A stretch of 35,098 bases of DNA, from NCBI RefSeq assembly GCF_003096355.1, contig NZ_QEKI01000024.1, positions 1-35,098 on the forward strand. Reading direction: 5' to 3'. The notes below the pieces were generated by a model that saw only the letters and a list, made by a program, of their open reading frames with translations, was not told where the DNA came from and made no database searches. The translations under genes were made by a program, and so were the position numbers. Positions 1 through 9,198 of the stretch are shown piece after piece (within the stretch, counting starts at the first letter, position 1; each line of letters begins with the position of its first letter). The stretch comes from Pontibacter virosus. Its GTDB lineage: Bacteria > Bacteroidota > Bacteroidia > Cytophagales > Hymenobacteraceae.

Positions 1-185
1 GGGCAATCTACCTGGATAGTTATCTCGCACATAACTTCCTGTAAACACCCTTGCTGCCATACTTATTCCTACATCATACATTGTAGACCACTACCGAAAT
101 TTGTATTTTCCTGTCTACAGCCCCATAACATAATCTATAGGCAGAAGTATAAATAACTATACTTACCGCTAAAATTCAGAAGGCT

Positions 186-884
186 ATGATGATGCCGGTT
201 TACATACTGCTTTCTTTGCTGCTGTCAACAATCCCTGTGCAGGAAGACGCATACAAAGCGCAGCGTGAGCAAATGGTGGAGCGACAAATCAAAGGCCGCG
301 GCGTAAGTGATAAAGCGGTACTGAATGCCATGCGCTCCGTGCAACGACACCTCTTTGTGCCTCCTGCTATCGCTTCCAAAGCTTACCAGGACGGTGCCTT
401 GCCCATCGGGTACAAGCAAACCATCTCCCAGCCTTACATGGTAGCCTACATGACCCAGGTGATCGAGCCCAAACCTAACATGAAAGTGATGGAGATCGGG
501 ACCGGATCAGGCTATCAGGCTGCCATCCTGGCTGAGATCGTGAAAGAGGTATACACCATCGAGATCATTCCGGAGCACGGCAAAATGGCCGCAGCCCGAC
601 TAAAGAAACTGGGTTATGATAACGTGGAGGTAAAAATCGGCGACGGCTACGCGGGTTGGGAAGAGCACGCGCCCTTCGATGCGATTGTCGTGACGGCTGG
701 TGCAGAATCTGTTCCCCCTCCCCTGTTTGAGCAGCTCAAGGAAGGTGGACGCATGGTCATACCTGTCGGGCCCGTGCACAGGACTCAAACCCTCAAACTG
801 ATCGAAAAGAAACGGGGCAAAGCCATCACCCGCAACCTGATGCCGGTGGTGTTTGTACCCTTTACAAGAGAAGGACAGAAATAA
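186..884 (+). CDS. pcm: Protein-L-isoaspartate O-methyltransferase with signal peptide
   Basis: The 232-residue product is a protein-L-isoaspartate(D-aspartate) O-methyltransferase, which uses S-adenosylmethionine to methylate damaged isoaspartyl residues and start their repair. The SAM-binding motif I VMEIGTGSGYQ is at residues 101-111. The family segment QTISQPYMVA is at 78-87, IGDGYAGW at 151-158 and FDAIVVTAG at 164-172. The first 18 or so residues are hydrophobic and look like a signal peptide, making it longer than the roughly 208-residue cytosolic E. coli enzyme and suggesting export. Three ATG codons stand in a row at the start, so the exact initiator is uncertain by two codons. It appears to be a single-gene unit. 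Identification is firm; the periplasmic location is inference. Confidence 0.93.
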   Translation: MMMPVYILLSLLLSTIPVQEDAYKAQREQMVERQIKGRGVSDKAVLNAMRSVQRHLFVPPAIASKAYQDGALPIGYKQTISQPYMVAYMTQVIEPKPNMKVMEIGTGSGYQAAILAEIVKEVYTIEIIPEHGKMAAARLKKLGYDNVEVKIGDGYAGWEEHAPFDAIVVTAGAESVPPPLFEQLKEGGRMVIPVGPVHRTQTLKLIEKKRGKAITRNLMPVVFVPFTREGQK

Positions 885-979
885 CTTATACCTACCGAGA
901 AAGCTATCTACCTGGCCAGAAAAGCAAGCAAATCATAAAAATCCATACCTATACCTGCAAAATTGCGTAAGCGCTATAT

Positions 980-1026
980 AGCAACTCAGAAACATAGTTC
1001 TATACCTATGTTCAACTGAGGTTGCT
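980..1026. other. Long imperfect hairpin in the pcm to DUF3078 spacer
   Basis: The outer arms AGCAACTCAG (980-989) and CTGAGGTTGCT (1016-1026) pair with one bulged G. The inner arms AACATAG (991-997) and CTATGTT (1006-1012) pair perfectly around an 8-base loop. No U-run follows, so it is not a standard intrinsic terminator. It could be a 5' leader structure of the DUF3078 gene or an RNA-end stabiliser for pcm. A copy of the dispersed CTATACCT motif lies across the loop and the right inner arm (1000-1007). Confidence 0.55.
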
Positions 1027-1059
1027 ATTCATAATTCATTCTCAAATCAAAGCTTACAC

Positions 1060-1941
1060 ATGCAGAAAACTTTACTTTCTTTCCTGATTATCTTGTTAAC
1101 TGTAACTACAGCAACCGCACAGGTAGAGCCCGACACCACCTGGCGCAGAACTTTTTCGGCTGGCATCAACCTCAACCAGGCCGCCTTCAGCGACAACTGG
1201 AAAGCGGGCGGCATTAGCTCAATCGCTTTTAACTCGCACCTCGATGCACGAGCAGACTATAAGCTGGACAGAATATCCTGGGACAATGCCGTGCAGATGC
1301 AGTATGGCTTGCTTAAAAACAAAGGCGAAGAGCACCGCAAAAGCATCGACCGCATCTTTCTGGACTCCAAGTATGGCTATGCGATCTCATCTGACTGGAA
1401 CACCTTTGTATCAGCAAACTTTCTGTCGCAGTTTACCAGGGGTTATGAGTATGACATTGACGCTGACGGCAACGACCGCTTGATCTCCAACTTCCTGTCA
1501 CCGGGCTTTCTGACCTTTGCGCTGGGAGCTGAGTATAAGCCCAACCCTTATTTCTCACTCCGCCTGAGTCCCTTTGCGCCCCGCTTTACCTTTCTGGCAG
1601 ATGATAATGTAGCGGTGAATGAGCGCTACGGCGTACCGGAAGGCAAAAGCGTACGTACAGAATGGCTCGCTGCCATGGTCCAGGCAAGTTACAACCGCGA
1701 CATCTTCACGAACGTCAACCTAAGGCTGAACTACATGTCCTACATCAACTACAAGGAATTGTCCGGCAAGCGCATCGACCACATGTTCAACTCCGTACTC
1801 ACGGCCAAGGTAAACCGCTACATCAACGTCAACCTGATGGCCAATTTTATCTACGACTACGACCAGGACAGCGATGTGCAGTACAACCAGTCACTCGGCC
1901 TGGGCATTCTCTATACCATGCAGGGTTTTAGCGTAAACTAA
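1060..1941 (+). CDS. DUF3078 outer-membrane beta-barrel-like protein
   Basis: The 293-residue protein has an N-terminal signal peptide of about 20 residues ending in ATAQ and then many alternating polar/aromatic strands. The segment with AFSDNWKAGG, followed by repeated NSHLDARADYKLD-like strands, is typical of the Bacteroidota DUF3078 family, thought to form an outer-membrane beta-barrel of unknown function. The strand-rich pattern continues to the C-terminus (GILYTMQGFSVN). The gene stands alone, with a hairpin-containing leader upstream and a strong terminator 20 bases downstream. Family assignment is by recognition of sequence style and is good; the biological role is unknown. Confidence 0.82.
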   Translation: MQKTLLSFLIILLTVTTATAQVEPDTTWRRTFSAGINLNQAAFSDNWKAGGISSIAFNSHLDARADYKLDRISWDNAVQMQYGLLKNKGEEHRKSIDRIFLDSKYGYAISSDWNTFVSANFLSQFTRGYEYDIDADGNDRLISNFLSPGFLTFALGAEYKPNPYFSLRLSPFAPRFTFLADDNVAVNERYGVPEGKSVRTEWLAAMVQASYNRDIFTNVNLRLNYMSYINYKELSGKRIDHMFNSVLTAKVNRYINVNLMANFIYDYDQDSDVQYNQSLGLGILYTMQGFSVN

Positions 1942-1960
1942 TTTGCCTCTCACATAAGCA

Positions 1961-2003
1961 GCGAGAGCACCCTGGTATGCCCAGGGTGCTCTCGCTTATT
2001 TTA
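1961..2003 (+). terminator. Intrinsic terminator after the DUF3078 gene
   Basis: A perfect 15-bp inverted repeat, GCGAGAGCACCCTGG (1961-1975) and its complement (1981-1995), encloses a 5-base loop and is followed by TTATTTTAA. It lies between convergent genes and ends the plus-strand transcript. A copy of AGGTATA begins directly behind it at 2004. Confidence 0.88.
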
Positions 2004-2049
2004 AGGTATACAGGATGATGTGTTTACTGCCTGCTAAAGGTTACTTCCA

Positions 2050-2448
2050 TTAAGAATGCACCTTCTTGGGTATTTCACTGCAAGGTCCTTCGTAGCGCAC
2101 GAATATGTGTATGTAAAGTGAGCGCGACCACCTGAAAATTACAGGCAGTAAGCCGATTACCACAGCAGCTACCACTCCGATCATCATAGCCATGGTGATC
2201 TCCTCTACAAAGAGAGACAGAAAAAGAAGCGAAATGATGAAGATTGCCACATTAAAGCCAAAGCTCACATACATGGCGCCATAGTAAAAGCCGGGCTCTG
2301 GCTCAAAGGCCTGTCCGCAGCAGGGACAGTTCTCATGCATGTCGGCAAACTTGGTGGTGTAAAGGCCGCTCTTGAACATTTTACCCTCCCGGCACCGCGG
2401 GCATCGGTTAAATAAAATACTATATAAAGCGGAATTTCTCTGGCTCAT
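2050..2448 (-). CDS. DUF983 zinc-ribbon membrane protein
   Basis: This 132-residue protein has two cysteine pairs, CPRC at residues 16-19 and CPCC at 41-44, which together look like a zinc ribbon. It is followed by FEPEPGFYYGAMY (48-60) and two membrane helices at about 59-80 and 87-106. This arrangement is that of the DUF983 family, common in Bacteroidota and Alphaproteobacteria and of unproven function. The length fits the family. It is downstream of the TonB-dependent receptor gene on the same strand with an 86-base gap, so cotranscription is possible but not shown. Confidence 0.88.
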   Translation of the reverse strand: MSQRNSALYSILFNRCPRCREGKMFKSGLYTTKFADMHENCPCCGQAFEPEPGFYYGAMYVSFGFNVAIFIISLLFLSLFVEEITMAMMIGVVAAVVIGLLPVIFRWSRSLYIHIFVRYEGPCSEIPKKVHS

Positions 2449-2534
2449 GTTAGCTGTTTATCTAATGTTACAACATACTTGTCAAAGGTACGAAATTTGG
2501 AGACAAAGAGTATTAATTAACCTAATTTACACCG

Positions 2535-4964
2535 TTAGAATTCCACGATAAAACCGAGTGTCGGCACCAGATTGCCATCGTCGTTTTTGAGGATGACAGG
2601 TATAGCATTGCCTCCATCCAAACGCAGCGGATTGCCATCGGTGGTGGCGAAGCCGGTATTGTCCTCGTTGCGCTGGAAGGTATAGCGGTCGAAGCCCGGC
2701 GTGTTGCTGCCCAGCACGTTGGCTATGTCCAGAAACAGGTCGAGAGTGATGCGGCTGAAATTCCACTTCTTGTCGATGCGTACATCTAGCTGGCTGAACG
2801 GCCGCAAGCGATCAGTATTAAGACGGGTATAGTCGAGTATACCTACCCCTAAGGAGGCATAGTTGCGCTGCGAGGCCTCCAGATCAAAAGGCGTGGCAGG
2901 CGCGCCGCCCGCGTAGCGGTACTTGGCCCCAAACTCCCAGTTACGTGGCAGCTTCTTGCCCAGCAGGCCAGAAGCGAGGTGGCGGTAGTCCCAGGCGCTG
3001 GACACGTAGCGGCCGTCAGTGCCGGCAAACTCACTGACCACATAGGTATAGGAGAGCACCCCGAATACCGTTCTTGTCAGCTTCTTCTGCACATAAAACT
3101 CGGCTCCGTAAGCCCTCCCCTTTCCGGTAGTACTCACGGCCTCGTTTCCAATCGACCCGAAATCACCTCCCTGGTTGGCCAGCGAAATACCGTCGCGCAG
3201 CGACACCGGGTAGTTGCTGTAGTCTTTGTAAAAACCCTCTACGGTGAAGCGCAGATCTTCGCGCGGCAAAAACTCAGTGCCCAGCACATAATGGATAGAC
3301 CGAATGTAATCGGCGGAGCGGTTGAGGAAGTCGTTGTTTTCCTGGTAACCCAGCACGGTATAGGTTGGCAGTTTATAATAGGTGCCCCACGATCCGTTGA
3401 TCGTCCATTTGTCGGTGAGCAGGTATGAGGCCGACAGGCGCGGTGAGAGTGTTTTCAGCGGGTTGCGGCCCTCATCGGTGAAAGAATTCATGTCGGTGCG
3501 CAGTCCGAACGACAGGCTAAGCCGGTTGTTCAGCACCGAGCGTGACACCTGCCCGAAGGCGCCATACCGGAAGAAGTCGAGGTTGGTGTCGTAGTTAACC
3601 GTTACGGCAGGCTGCACCAGGTTGCCGTTTTCGTCGCGCACCTCATTACGGATCAAGCTAAAGATGTCGTTAGTGAACTGCACATACTGCCCCGACACGC
3701 CATAAGCGTACTTGAAGCCGTTTCGGTACTTGTTCACGTCCAGTCGCAATTTGTTCTCGGTTTCACGTGAATTCGATTTAAGCGTGAGCTGCGGAGTACC
3801 TCCCTCCTGCGCCGCCTCCATCTTCTCCAGATCAATATTGAAAGCGTTCCGGCTCAGCGCCAGGTTTACATACCCATCGTTGACGAGTCGCTTCAGCGCC
3901 ACGCCGGTTGTGTAGTTCCATTGGTTGTTCGAAGGTATAGAGCGCAGGATGTACTCGCTTTCGGGCGTGCTTTTGCGTGGTACTCCAAAGGCAAACTCGT
4001 CGATGGCCCCCACCCCGATAAAGGAAAGCGAGGTTTTATTGTCGATCTTGTGGTCTACTTTGTACTGGAAATCCCAATAGTTGGGTCGGATGGGCAGGTC
4101 GAGCAGCTTAAACAGGAATTGCAGGTAGCTGCGGCGTGCCGACACGAGGTAGGTAGTTTTAGGTGATAGTGGTCCCTCCAGCGTGGCCGCAAACTCCGAA
4201 CCGCTCAGGCGCACGTTGCCCGAAAAGCGCTCCGGGTTGCCGTAGCGCTGCCTGAACTCAAACACCGAGGCCAACGCATTATCGTAGCGGGCATCGAAGG
4301 CCGAAGAGCTCACTTTCAGATCTTCGATGAAGGACACGTTCAGTATACCCGTCGCGCCGCCGGCACTGCCCTGCGTGGTGAAGTGGTTGATGAGCGGAAT
4401 CTCGATGCCATCGAGGTAATACACATTTTCGCTCGGCGCGCCGCCCCGTATGATCAGGTCGTTGCGACTGCCCCCGCCTGTGCCGCTGGTGGCTACACCC
4501 GGTAGCACCTGCACCACTTTCGAGATGTCGAAATTACCGCCCGGGTTGCTGCGAATTTCCTCCGTGCTCAGACTCTGTACTGAAAGTGGTGTCACGATAT
4601 CGGCGATGGCTGCGCTCTGACGACGCCGCGCCACCACTTCCACCTCGCCCAGCTGACTCGATGCCGGTACCAGCTCGAAGTTGATGATCTGGGCATTGCC
4701 CGACGTCACATTCACGTTGAATTTACTCAGCGCCTGATAGCCAATGTAGGAGCTCTGCAAGGTATAGCTTCCCAACGGAATGTTGTCGATGCGGTAGGCA
4801 CCGCTCTCGTTGGTGACCGTACCCAATTGTGCACCGACTACTTGTACCGATACCCCAATCAGGGCTTCTTTGGTATTGGCATCGCGTACAATGCCCGTAA
4901 TCACGCCCGATTGTGCAAAGCTGAGGACAGGGCAAAGCAGTGTTAGAAAGAAGAACAAGCGCAT
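2535..4964 (-). CDS. TonB-dependent receptor with carboxypeptidase-regulatory-like domain
   Basis: The 809-residue product is an outer-membrane active transporter powered by the TonB-ExbBD system. A signal peptide occupies residues 1-18 (to LSFAQ). A carboxypeptidase-regulatory-like Ig-fold domain follows at about 19-110 (GVITGIVRDANTKEAL). The plug is at about 113-240 and includes DLIIRGGAPSENVYYLDGIE, and the remainder is a 22-strand-type barrel ending in phenylalanine (GFIVEF), as usual for outer-membrane barrels. No SusD-like partner is adjacent, so it is not a standard SusCD glycan pair. The substrate cannot be told from sequence. Both ends look intact. Confidence 0.93.
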   Translation of the reverse strand: MRLFFFLTLLCPVLSFAQSGVITGIVRDANTKEALIGVSVQVVGAQLGTVTNESGAYRIDNIPLGSYTLQSSYIGYQALSKFNVNVTSGNAQIINFELVPASSQLGEVEVVARRRQSAAIADIVTPLSVQSLSTEEIRSNPGGNFDISKVVQVLPGVATSGTGGGSRNDLIIRGGAPSENVYYLDGIEIPLINHFTTQGSAGGATGILNVSFIEDLKVSSSAFDARYDNALASVFEFRQRYGNPERFSGNVRLSGSEFAATLEGPLSPKTTYLVSARRSYLQFLFKLLDLPIRPNYWDFQYKVDHKIDNKTSLSFIGVGAIDEFAFGVPRKSTPESEYILRSIPSNNQWNYTTGVALKRLVNDGYVNLALSRNAFNIDLEKMEAAQEGGTPQLTLKSNSRETENKLRLDVNKYRNGFKYAYGVSGQYVQFTNDIFSLIRNEVRDENGNLVQPAVTVNYDTNLDFFRYGAFGQVSRSVLNNRLSLSFGLRTDMNSFTDEGRNPLKTLSPRLSASYLLTDKWTINGSWGTYYKLPTYTVLGYQENNDFLNRSADYIRSIHYVLGTEFLPREDLRFTVEGFYKDYSNYPVSLRDGISLANQGGDFGSIGNEAVSTTGKGRAYGAEFYVQKKLTRTVFGVLSYTYVVSEFAGTDGRYVSSAWDYRHLASGLLGKKLPRNWEFGAKYRYAGGAPATPFDLEASQRNYASLGVGILDYTRLNTDRLRPFSQLDVRIDKKWNFSRITLDLFLDIANVLGSNTPGFDRYTFQRNEDNTGFATTDGNPLRLDGGNAIPVILKNDDGNLVPTLGFIVEF

Positions 4965-5120
4965 AGCTGAAAGACTAAATTATATCGCAGGTAGTACACA
5001 CTTCCACTCAAAATGTTTTGAAAACACTATATATTTTTAGTGAATAGATTCCCAGGGATTTACACCTTAAATCAACCCTTTGATGTTTAAACACTTAGCC
5101 TTTTAGTCGCTTTTAAAAAT

Positions 5121-5867
5121 TTACAACTCAGTCACCATTTGCCGCAGCCTGTCTGCATTAAGCACGGCATTGCCTACGATGGTGTTGTTAAAGAAAACCC
5201 ATACCTCTTTGCCGTCTTCGAGCCAGTCTTTTACCATGTAGGCATAACGCTCCAGTTTTTCGTCCGAGTAGGAAGATGAGTACATTCTCTCATCGCCATG
5301 CAGCCGCAGGTAGGCCATGTCGGTGGTCGTGACTTCGGTCCCCGGAAAACGCTTGCCAGCATTGGCATTGACGGTGGTGATGTTGAACTCACGCATCAAA
5401 TCAAAAGACTCATCTGTAAACCACGACACGTGCCGTGCCTCCAGCGCGAAGGGTTGCTTTGGGTATAGCTTCCGCAAGGTATGGTAAAAGTCACCGGCTA
5501 TAGCTTTGTCGAATCGGAAGCTGCCCGCGATTTGCACCAGCACTGGTCCCAACCGTTCGCCCATCAGTTGGTAGCGCGACATGAATTTCTGCAGCGGCTC
5601 TTCTATATCCTGGAACTTCCGTTTGTGCGTGATTTCCTGGTGCAACTTGGGCGCGAACTTAAAATGCGCCGGTGTCTGCGCCAGCCACTTCTCGATGGTT
5701 TTGGCCATGGTGAAGTGGTAGAAACTGCTGTTGATTTCGGTGCAGTTAAAACGGGTGGCATAGTGGTTCAGGAAGTCCGCTGACTTGAGTTCGGTCGGAT
5801 ACAGCACTTCCCGCCAGCGGTAACTCCAGCCGGAAGTGCCGATGTATAGTCTATTTAAATCCGTCAT
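5121..5867 (-). CDS. DUF72 (YecE-like) family protein
   Basis: The 248-residue protein begins with LYIGTSGWSYRWREVLYP, the hallmark of the DUF72/YecE family, a TIM-barrel fold of unproven activity. Further typical segments are FNCTEINSSFYHF, FKFAPKLHQEITH and YLRLHGDERMYSSSYS. Length matches the family (about 240-280). It starts 10 bases beyond the stop codon of the HtrA gene on the same strand and is probably cotranscribed with it. The family is clear and the function is not known. Confidence 0.9.
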   Translation of the reverse strand: MTDLNRLYIGTSGWSYRWREVLYPTELKSADFLNHYATRFNCTEINSSFYHFTMAKTIEKWLAQTPAHFKFAPKLHQEITHKRKFQDIEEPLQKFMSRYQLMGERLGPVLVQIAGSFRFDKAIAGDFYHTLRKLYPKQPFALEARHVSWFTDESFDLMREFNITTVNANAGKRFPGTEVTTTDMAYLRLHGDERMYSSSYSDEKLERYAYMVKDWLEDGKEVWVFFNNTIVGNAVLNADRLRQMVTEL

Positions 5868-5877
5868 TCATCCCCCC

Positions 5878-7431
5878 TTATGCACCCAGCGGGAAGTTGA
5901 ACACAAAGGCCGTTCCGTCTGGCGTGATACCATCCAGGCGCACCATGCCACTTCGGGAGGCTGCCAGCGATTTACTGATGTCGGCGAGACTGTTAACAGG
6001 GCGTCCATTCACGCGAGCCACCACGGTGCCCTCTGGTATACCTGCCGAATCAAAGAAGCCGCCTGGCTGAATTTTCGTGACGTATACGCCCTCGTTCAGA
6101 CGATATTGCTGTTTCATGCGGTCGGTTAGTGGCGCAAAATTGGCTCCCAGCCTCGCCTCCAGTCCTTTGGCAGCGGTGTCCGATACGGTCTCTTCTTCCT
6201 CGCCCTGCAAGGTAACGGTAGCCTTCCGCTGTTTGCCGTCCCGCAACAGCGCCAGTTCTACTTTGTCACCAGGGTAATGGCGCGCAATACGTTCAGATAG
6301 CTCCGCAGAGGTATTCACATCAATACCATTTATCCCCTGAATTATATCACCTTCTTTTAAGCCCGCTTTCTCAGCGCCGCTACCCGGTTGTACGCCCATG
6401 ATGTACACCCCACTCACCTTGCCCGGATCGATACCACGAGACCGCAACAATTGGTCTTCCACAGCCGGAACCGGGAAGTTCACACCCAGAAAGCCACGGC
6501 GTACCCGGCCAAATTCCCGTATGTCGCTTACTACTTTTTGCATGAGGTTAACAGGTATAGCAAAGCCATAGCCGGCATAACTGCCCGTTTGGGAAGCAAT
6601 GGCCGTGTTAATTCCAATTAGTTGGCCGGAGGTATTGACCAACGCCCCACCCGAGTTACCCGGGTTAATGGCCGCATCGGTCTGGATAAAAGACTCGATG
6701 GCGGTGTTGGCCACCTGCGCCGGGTCAACGTAGCCGCCCTGTCCCGGTCGGTTCAGGATGCCGATGCTCCTGCCTTTGGCGCTCACGATACCGGCCGTTA
6801 CCGTAGAGTTGAGCGAAAGCGGATAGCCTACTGCCAGCACCCACTCCCCTACCTGCACCTTATCTGAATCACCCAGCGGTACCACTGGCAGGTCGCCTCC
6901 CTCCACTTTTAGCAGGGCCAGATCCGTGCTGGGATCAGTTCCGATCAGCTTCGCCTCGAAAGTTCGCCGGTCAGGCAACACCACTTCTATACCTGAAGCC
7001 CGGTCGATTACGTGGTTGTTGGTGACGATGTAGCCGTCTTTCGAAATAAGCACCCCTGAGCCCGAGCCCCTTGCCGGAGTAGATTGCTGTGGCATCCCAA
7101 ACATTTCGTAGATCGGGTTGCGGCTGGTTTGCGCAGCGTTGTACAAGGTTTTGATGTGCACCACGGCGGGAGTCACGTTGGCCGCGGCCGCCACGAAATC
7201 CGGGTTGCCTACCGAAGACACCACCGGCATGGCGGCACCGCTGTTATTGTTAAAGTTTCCGTTTTGTGAAGAATTACCCTCAAAGAGCTTGTACCCTACA
7301 ATGGCGAGCACGGCAGATAGGATGGCAATTAGAAAGGTGCCGACAGCTTTTCCCATAAATTTTGATGTATTACCATTTGCTTTACCGATAATCATACGGC
7401 CAGGTTGGCTGAAAGGCAGATTTGAATTCAT
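5878..7431 (-). CDS. htrA: HtrA/DegQ-family periplasmic serine protease
   Basis: This 517-residue protein is a trypsin-like protease and chaperone of the Deg/HtrA family, acting on misfolded envelope proteins. A hydrophobic anchor or uncleaved signal lies at about residues 29-48. The catalytic triad is visible as H140 in VTNNHVID, D170 in DPSTDLALLKV and S260 in NPGNSGGALVN. Two PDZ domains follow at about 313-410 and 424-517, so the architecture is complete. Alternative starts exist at Met13 and Met26. The DUF72 gene follows after 10 bases. The upstream region is shared with the divergent permease gene. Confidence 0.94.
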   Translation of the reverse strand: MNSNLPFSQPGRMIIGKANGNTSKFMGKAVGTFLIAILSAVLAIVGYKLFEGNSSQNGNFNNNSGAAMPVVSSVGNPDFVAAAANVTPAVVHIKTLYNAAQTSRNPIYEMFGMPQQSTPARGSGSGVLISKDGYIVTNNHVIDRASGIEVVLPDRRTFEAKLIGTDPSTDLALLKVEGGDLPVVPLGDSDKVQVGEWVLAVGYPLSLNSTVTAGIVSAKGRSIGILNRPGQGGYVDPAQVANTAIESFIQTDAAINPGNSGGALVNTSGQLIGINTAIASQTGSYAGYGFAIPVNLMQKVVSDIREFGRVRRGFLGVNFPVPAVEDQLLRSRGIDPGKVSGVYIMGVQPGSGAEKAGLKEGDIIQGINGIDVNTSAELSERIARHYPGDKVELALLRDGKQRKATVTLQGEEEETVSDTAAKGLEARLGANFAPLTDRMKQQYRLNEGVYVTKIQPGGFFDSAGIPEGTVVARVNGRPVNSLADISKSLAASRSGMVRLDGITPDGTAFVFNFPLGA

Positions 7432-7604
7432 AATGGCTTATTTAAGGGATAGATGAATCGTTTCTTGAGCGATACCTGCGTGATAAGGCGCTCGCTCTTT
7501 ATACTAATACTCTTTAAAAAAGCGTACGGTTTACAACTTAAATCCTGTTGCTGTCCGTAAACAGTGGGTCAGAGACGATCAAGCCTATACCTATCGATAA
7601 GACT

Positions 7605-9023
7605 ATGCCCAACCTGAACGAAGACTACCCAGCAACAGACGCGACACTGGCCAGCACGGAGGCCACAGCCCTAATAGAGGAAAAGCCTATAGCAGAGCCA
7701 AGACCCGCTCTGAGTATGTTCGATGCCGTTGCTGTGATCGTGGGGGTGGTGGTAGGTGCGGGCATCTTCAGGACGCCCTCGTTGGTGGCAGCCAATGTGG
7801 AAAGCGGTACCATGTTCCTGACGACCTGGTTACTGGGCGGTTTGGTATCCTTGATCGGGGCGCTCTGCTACGCCGAACTCACCACCACCTTTCCGCATGC
7901 AGGTGGCGACTATCATTTTCTGACGAGAGCTTTCGGTAAGCGGTTGGCTTTTCTGTTTGCCTGGGCACGTATGAGCGTCATCCAGACCGGCTCCATTGCT
8001 CTGCTTTCCTTCATCATCGGCGACTATATGGCGCAGCTCTACAGCATTGGAGAGTTTTCGTCGGTGCTTTATGCCGCATTGGTCGTTATCCTGCTCACCG
8101 CTATCAACATTATTGGCGTCAGTTTCGGGACGGGGGTGCAGCGCTTTTTGATCATCTTGGAGATATTGGGCATTTTGATCGTGCTGGGCGCGGCATTTCT
8201 GTTCACGCCCAACGAAACGGCAGCAGCGGCCACAAGCAATGCAGGCGCAGGCAACGGTACTTCCATGGGACTGGCCATGGTCTTTGTGCTGCTTACCTTT
8301 GGAGGCTGGAACGAGGCAGCTTACATTTCCGCAGAGCTCAAAAGCGGCCGCCGGGGTATGGCCACTGCCTTGATCGCCAGCATTGCCATCATCACCCTGA
8401 TCTACCTGCTGATAAACCTGGCTTACCTGCATGTGCTGGGTCTGGAGGGCATGGCCTCTTCGGCTGCAATAGCCGCTGACCTGGCGCAGGTAACCATTGG
8501 CGACGCAGGAATGGTGCTGATCGGCATTATTGTGGTGCTTGCCGCCCTTACCTCGGCCAATGCCACCATCTTGACCGGAGCCCGCACCAATTACGCCCTC
8601 GGCCGCGACTTCCCGGTTTTCAGCTATCTGGGGCAGTGGAACACCAAAGCCTCCTCGCCGGTGAATGCTTATGTGGTGCAAGGGGTGATAGCCCTGGCGC
8701 TGGTAGGGCTGGCCTTGTTCACCCGCACTGGTTTCGAGACCATGGTGGAGTATACGGCGCCGGTTTTCTGGTTCTTTTTAATGCTGGTAGGTATAGCTCT
8801 GTTTGTGTTGCGGCGCAAGGAACCCGAGCGTCCGAGACCCTTCAAAGTGCCGCTATACCCTGTACTGCCCCTTATCTTTTGCCTCACAAGTGCCTACTTG
8901 TTTTACTCCAGCCTGATGTACACTGGTTTAGGCGCCTTGGTAGGTATAGGCGTACTGGCAGTAGGTGTGCTGGTGCTACTGGCCATACCGCGCATTCAGA
9001 AACAAGAGGAACAGACAGCCTGA
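7605..9023 (+). CDS. APC-family amino acid permease
   Basis: The product is an inner-membrane amino acid transporter of the amino acid-polyamine-organocation superfamily with about 12 membrane helices. The first helix carries the signature VVGAGIFRTPS, and later helices include LLTFGGWNEAAYISAE and ALTSANATILTGARTNYALGRDFP, typical of the family. I place the start at the ATG at 7605 (472 residues); an in-frame TTG at 7548 would add 19 residues and cannot be excluded. The hydrophilic N-terminus of about 37 residues is acidic and alanine/threonine-rich. The gene is divergent from htrA. The substrate is not evident. Confidence 0.9.
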   Translation: MPNLNEDYPATDATLASTEATALIEEKPIAEPRPALSMFDAVAVIVGVVVGAGIFRTPSLVAANVESGTMFLTTWLLGGLVSLIGALCYAELTTTFPHAGGDYHFLTRAFGKRLAFLFAWARMSVIQTGSIALLSFIIGDYMAQLYSIGEFSSVLYAALVVILLTAINIIGVSFGTGVQRFLIILEILGILIVLGAAFLFTPNETAAAATSNAGAGNGTSMGLAMVFVLLTFGGWNEAAYISAELKSGRRGMATALIASIAIITLIYLLINLAYLHVLGLEGMASSAAIAADLAQVTIGDAGMVLIGIIVVLAALTSANATILTGARTNYALGRDFPVFSYLGQWNTKASSPVNAYVVQGVIALALVGLALFTRTGFETMVEYTAPVFWFFLMLVGIALFVLRRKEPERPRPFKVPLYPVLPLIFCLTSAYLFYSSLMYTGLGALVGIGVLAVGVLVLLAIPRIQKQEEQTA

Positions 9024-9198
9024 CCACAAGTTTGCTTAAATGAATCCTACTCAAATCTACTTAAAATGCCACAATTAAGAACTACTGATCCAGGTGGTAC
9101 GTAAATACAGCCTGTGCGCGTTACGCTACGCCACAACAGAACTGCTCACCTTATACCTTTATTTTTCTTAAATGGATTACTAACTTAATGAAAACAAG

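Noticed and set aside
1..185. Possible tail of an upstream gene at the left edge
   Set aside because: One plus frame is open for about 165 bases, but the translation is rich in Cys, His, Ile and Tyr without any familiar pattern, so I do not call it coding.
7830..8681. A 283-codon open frame on the minus strand opposite the APC permease
   Set aside because: It is rich in His, Gln and Gly with no domain, is fully antisense to a well-supported transporter gene, and has no leader or promoter; it arises from the GC-rich codon pattern of the true gene.
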